The notes beneath the pieces are model-generated. The model ran no database searches and was not told the origin of the DNA. It worked only from the letters and a program-made list of their open reading frames with translations. This document shows positions 63,638 to 64,000 of a DNA stretch of 64,000 nt, in pieces (the stretch's first letter is position 1; each line of letters opens with the position of its first letter). The DNA lies in contig DBYI01000019.1 in assembly GCA_002310115.1 (NCBI GenBank), forward strand, positions 3,197 through 67,196. Direction: 5' to 3'. Source of the DNA: Ruminococcus flavefaciens. GTDB taxonomy: Bacteria; Bacillota; Clostridia; Oscillospirales; Ruminococcaceae. A program made the position numbers and the translations under genes.

Positions 63638-63661
63638 GCAGTCCTTCGGGGCTGCTTTTTT
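63638..63661 (+). terminator. Terminator ending the toxin-antitoxin unit
   Basis: GCAGTCC-TTCG-GGGCTGC (one G-U pair, UUCG tetraloop) followed by six T. It closes the inserted cassette 26 bp before the tape measure gene, in the same direction as the late genes. Confidence 0.88.
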
Positions 63662-63686
63662 CTTGCCCTCACGGAGGTGAAACCGC

Positions 63687-64000
63687 ATGGCAAACAGAAT
63701 CAAGGGTATCACAGTCGAGATAGGCGGCGATACGACCAAGCTGTCAAAAGCGCTGGAAGGCGTCAATAAAAACATCAAGAACACGCAGACGCAACTCAAG
63801 GATGTTCAGAAGCTGCTGAAGCTCGATCCTTCCAACACGGAACTGCTCTCGCAGAAGCACAAGCTCCTCGCCGATGCGATGAAGGCTACCAAAGAAAAGC
63901 TGGAAACCCTGAAAGCGGCGGCAGAGCAAGCAAATCAGGCGCTTGCCAACGGAGACATCTCGCAGGAGCAGTATGATGCCCTCCAGCGTGAGATCATCGA
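63687..64000 (+). CDS. Tail tape measure protein, N-terminal part (cut by window edge)
   Basis: The frame is open to the right edge (104 residues). It starts MANRIKGITVEIGGDTTKLS with KALEGVNKNIKNTQTQLKDV and LLKLDPSNTELLSQKHKLLA, the common N-terminus of Firmicutes phage tape measure proteins, strongly helical. GGAGGTG lies 8 nt before the ATG. It is GC-rich like the start of the portal and the major tail gene. Confidence 0.9.
   Translation, partial: MANRIKGITVEIGGDTTKLSKALEGVNKNIKNTQTQLKDVQKLLKLDPSNTELLSQKHKLLADAMKATKEKLETLKAAAEQANQALANGDISQEQYDALQREII

Larger units (their letters stand above)
55222..64000 (+). mobile_element. Partial siphophage-type prophage (head and tail module)
   Basis: Gene order portal, ClpP-like protease, HK97 capsid, connector, adaptor, gp10-like, tail terminator-like, major tail protein, chaperone pair and tape measure is the classic siphophage late module. 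The right end is cut by the window. On the left the portal is preceded only by a minus-strand orphan, with no terminase, integrase or repressor. The left junction should lie between 55141 and 55222. It may be defective, or rearranged with other modules elsewhere. GC content changes sharply along the module. Confidence 0.85.

Overview
The window looks like a chromosome segment of a fibre-degrading ruminal or gut Ruminococcus, most like R. flavefaciens. The evidence is a GH9 cellulase, three secreted proteins with dockerin-type calcium repeats, a GH3 beta-glucosidase, Firmicutes-type ribosome binding sites, a stand-alone Spo0A-type DNA-binding domain and Gram-positive surface proteins. The species call is inference from dockerin style. 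I saw no rRNA, tRNA, CRISPR array or transposase.

Layout. 1-20 kb holds cellulosome-type and surface proteins, mostly on the minus strand: the GH9 enzyme (cut by the left edge), two small Spo0A-like regulators, a decayed histidine kinase, two proteins with a dockerin in mid-chain, an ECF sigma factor with a membrane partner, a BspA-like DUF285 repeat protein and a protein built almost wholly of dockerin/EF-hand-like loops. On the plus strand lie a protein with a ParB-like motif and a cytosolic GH3 enzyme.

20.5-46.7 kb is one long plus-strand polysaccharide locus. A consensus promoter and a roughly 340-nt leader with a branched, terminator-closed RNA fold precede a fused Wzz/tyrosine kinase and the initiating sugar-phosphate transferase. 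A second branched fold separates these from an AT-rich, probably exchanged cassette (23.5-36.1 kb): an Alg14/Alg13-like pair, several glycosyltransferases, Wzy, Wzx, two polysaccharide pyruvyl transferases and FrhB-like iron-sulfur flavoproteins, one of them split and rearranged. Then come rmlB-rmlD-rmlC-rmlA, a mutarotase-like protein, a VanZ-like protein and a lipoprotein. The locus ends with a Gtr-like module: a GT-C-like membrane protein, a GtrB-like GT2, a GHMP kinase fused to a nucleotidyltransferase, and GtrA. I infer that this module makes and exports one extra sugar decoration.

46.7-55.2 kb carries a ribbon-helix-helix protein, a second ECF sigma/membrane-partner pair, an SH3b-SLH-NlpC/P60-like wall protein, a UDP-glucose dehydrogenase fused behind an XRE helix-turn-helix (with a perfect dyad beside its own consensus promoter), and a peptidoglycan-binding/ricin-lectin protein.

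55.2-64 kb is part of a siphophage-type prophage: portal, ClpP-like protease, HK97 capsid, connectors, major tail protein, tail chaperone pair and the start of the tape measure. No terminase or integrase precedes the portal. Three independently promoted transcription units (two minus-strand orphans and a HigB/HigA-ImmA toxin-antitoxin pair) sit at module joints and look like morons.

Most promising for follow-up are the HTH-dehydrogenase fusion with its dyad, the two leader-like RNA folds in the polysaccharide operon, the kinase-nucleotidyltransferase fusion within the Gtr-like module, the rearranged pyruvyl transferase/FrhB proteins, and the moron cassettes.
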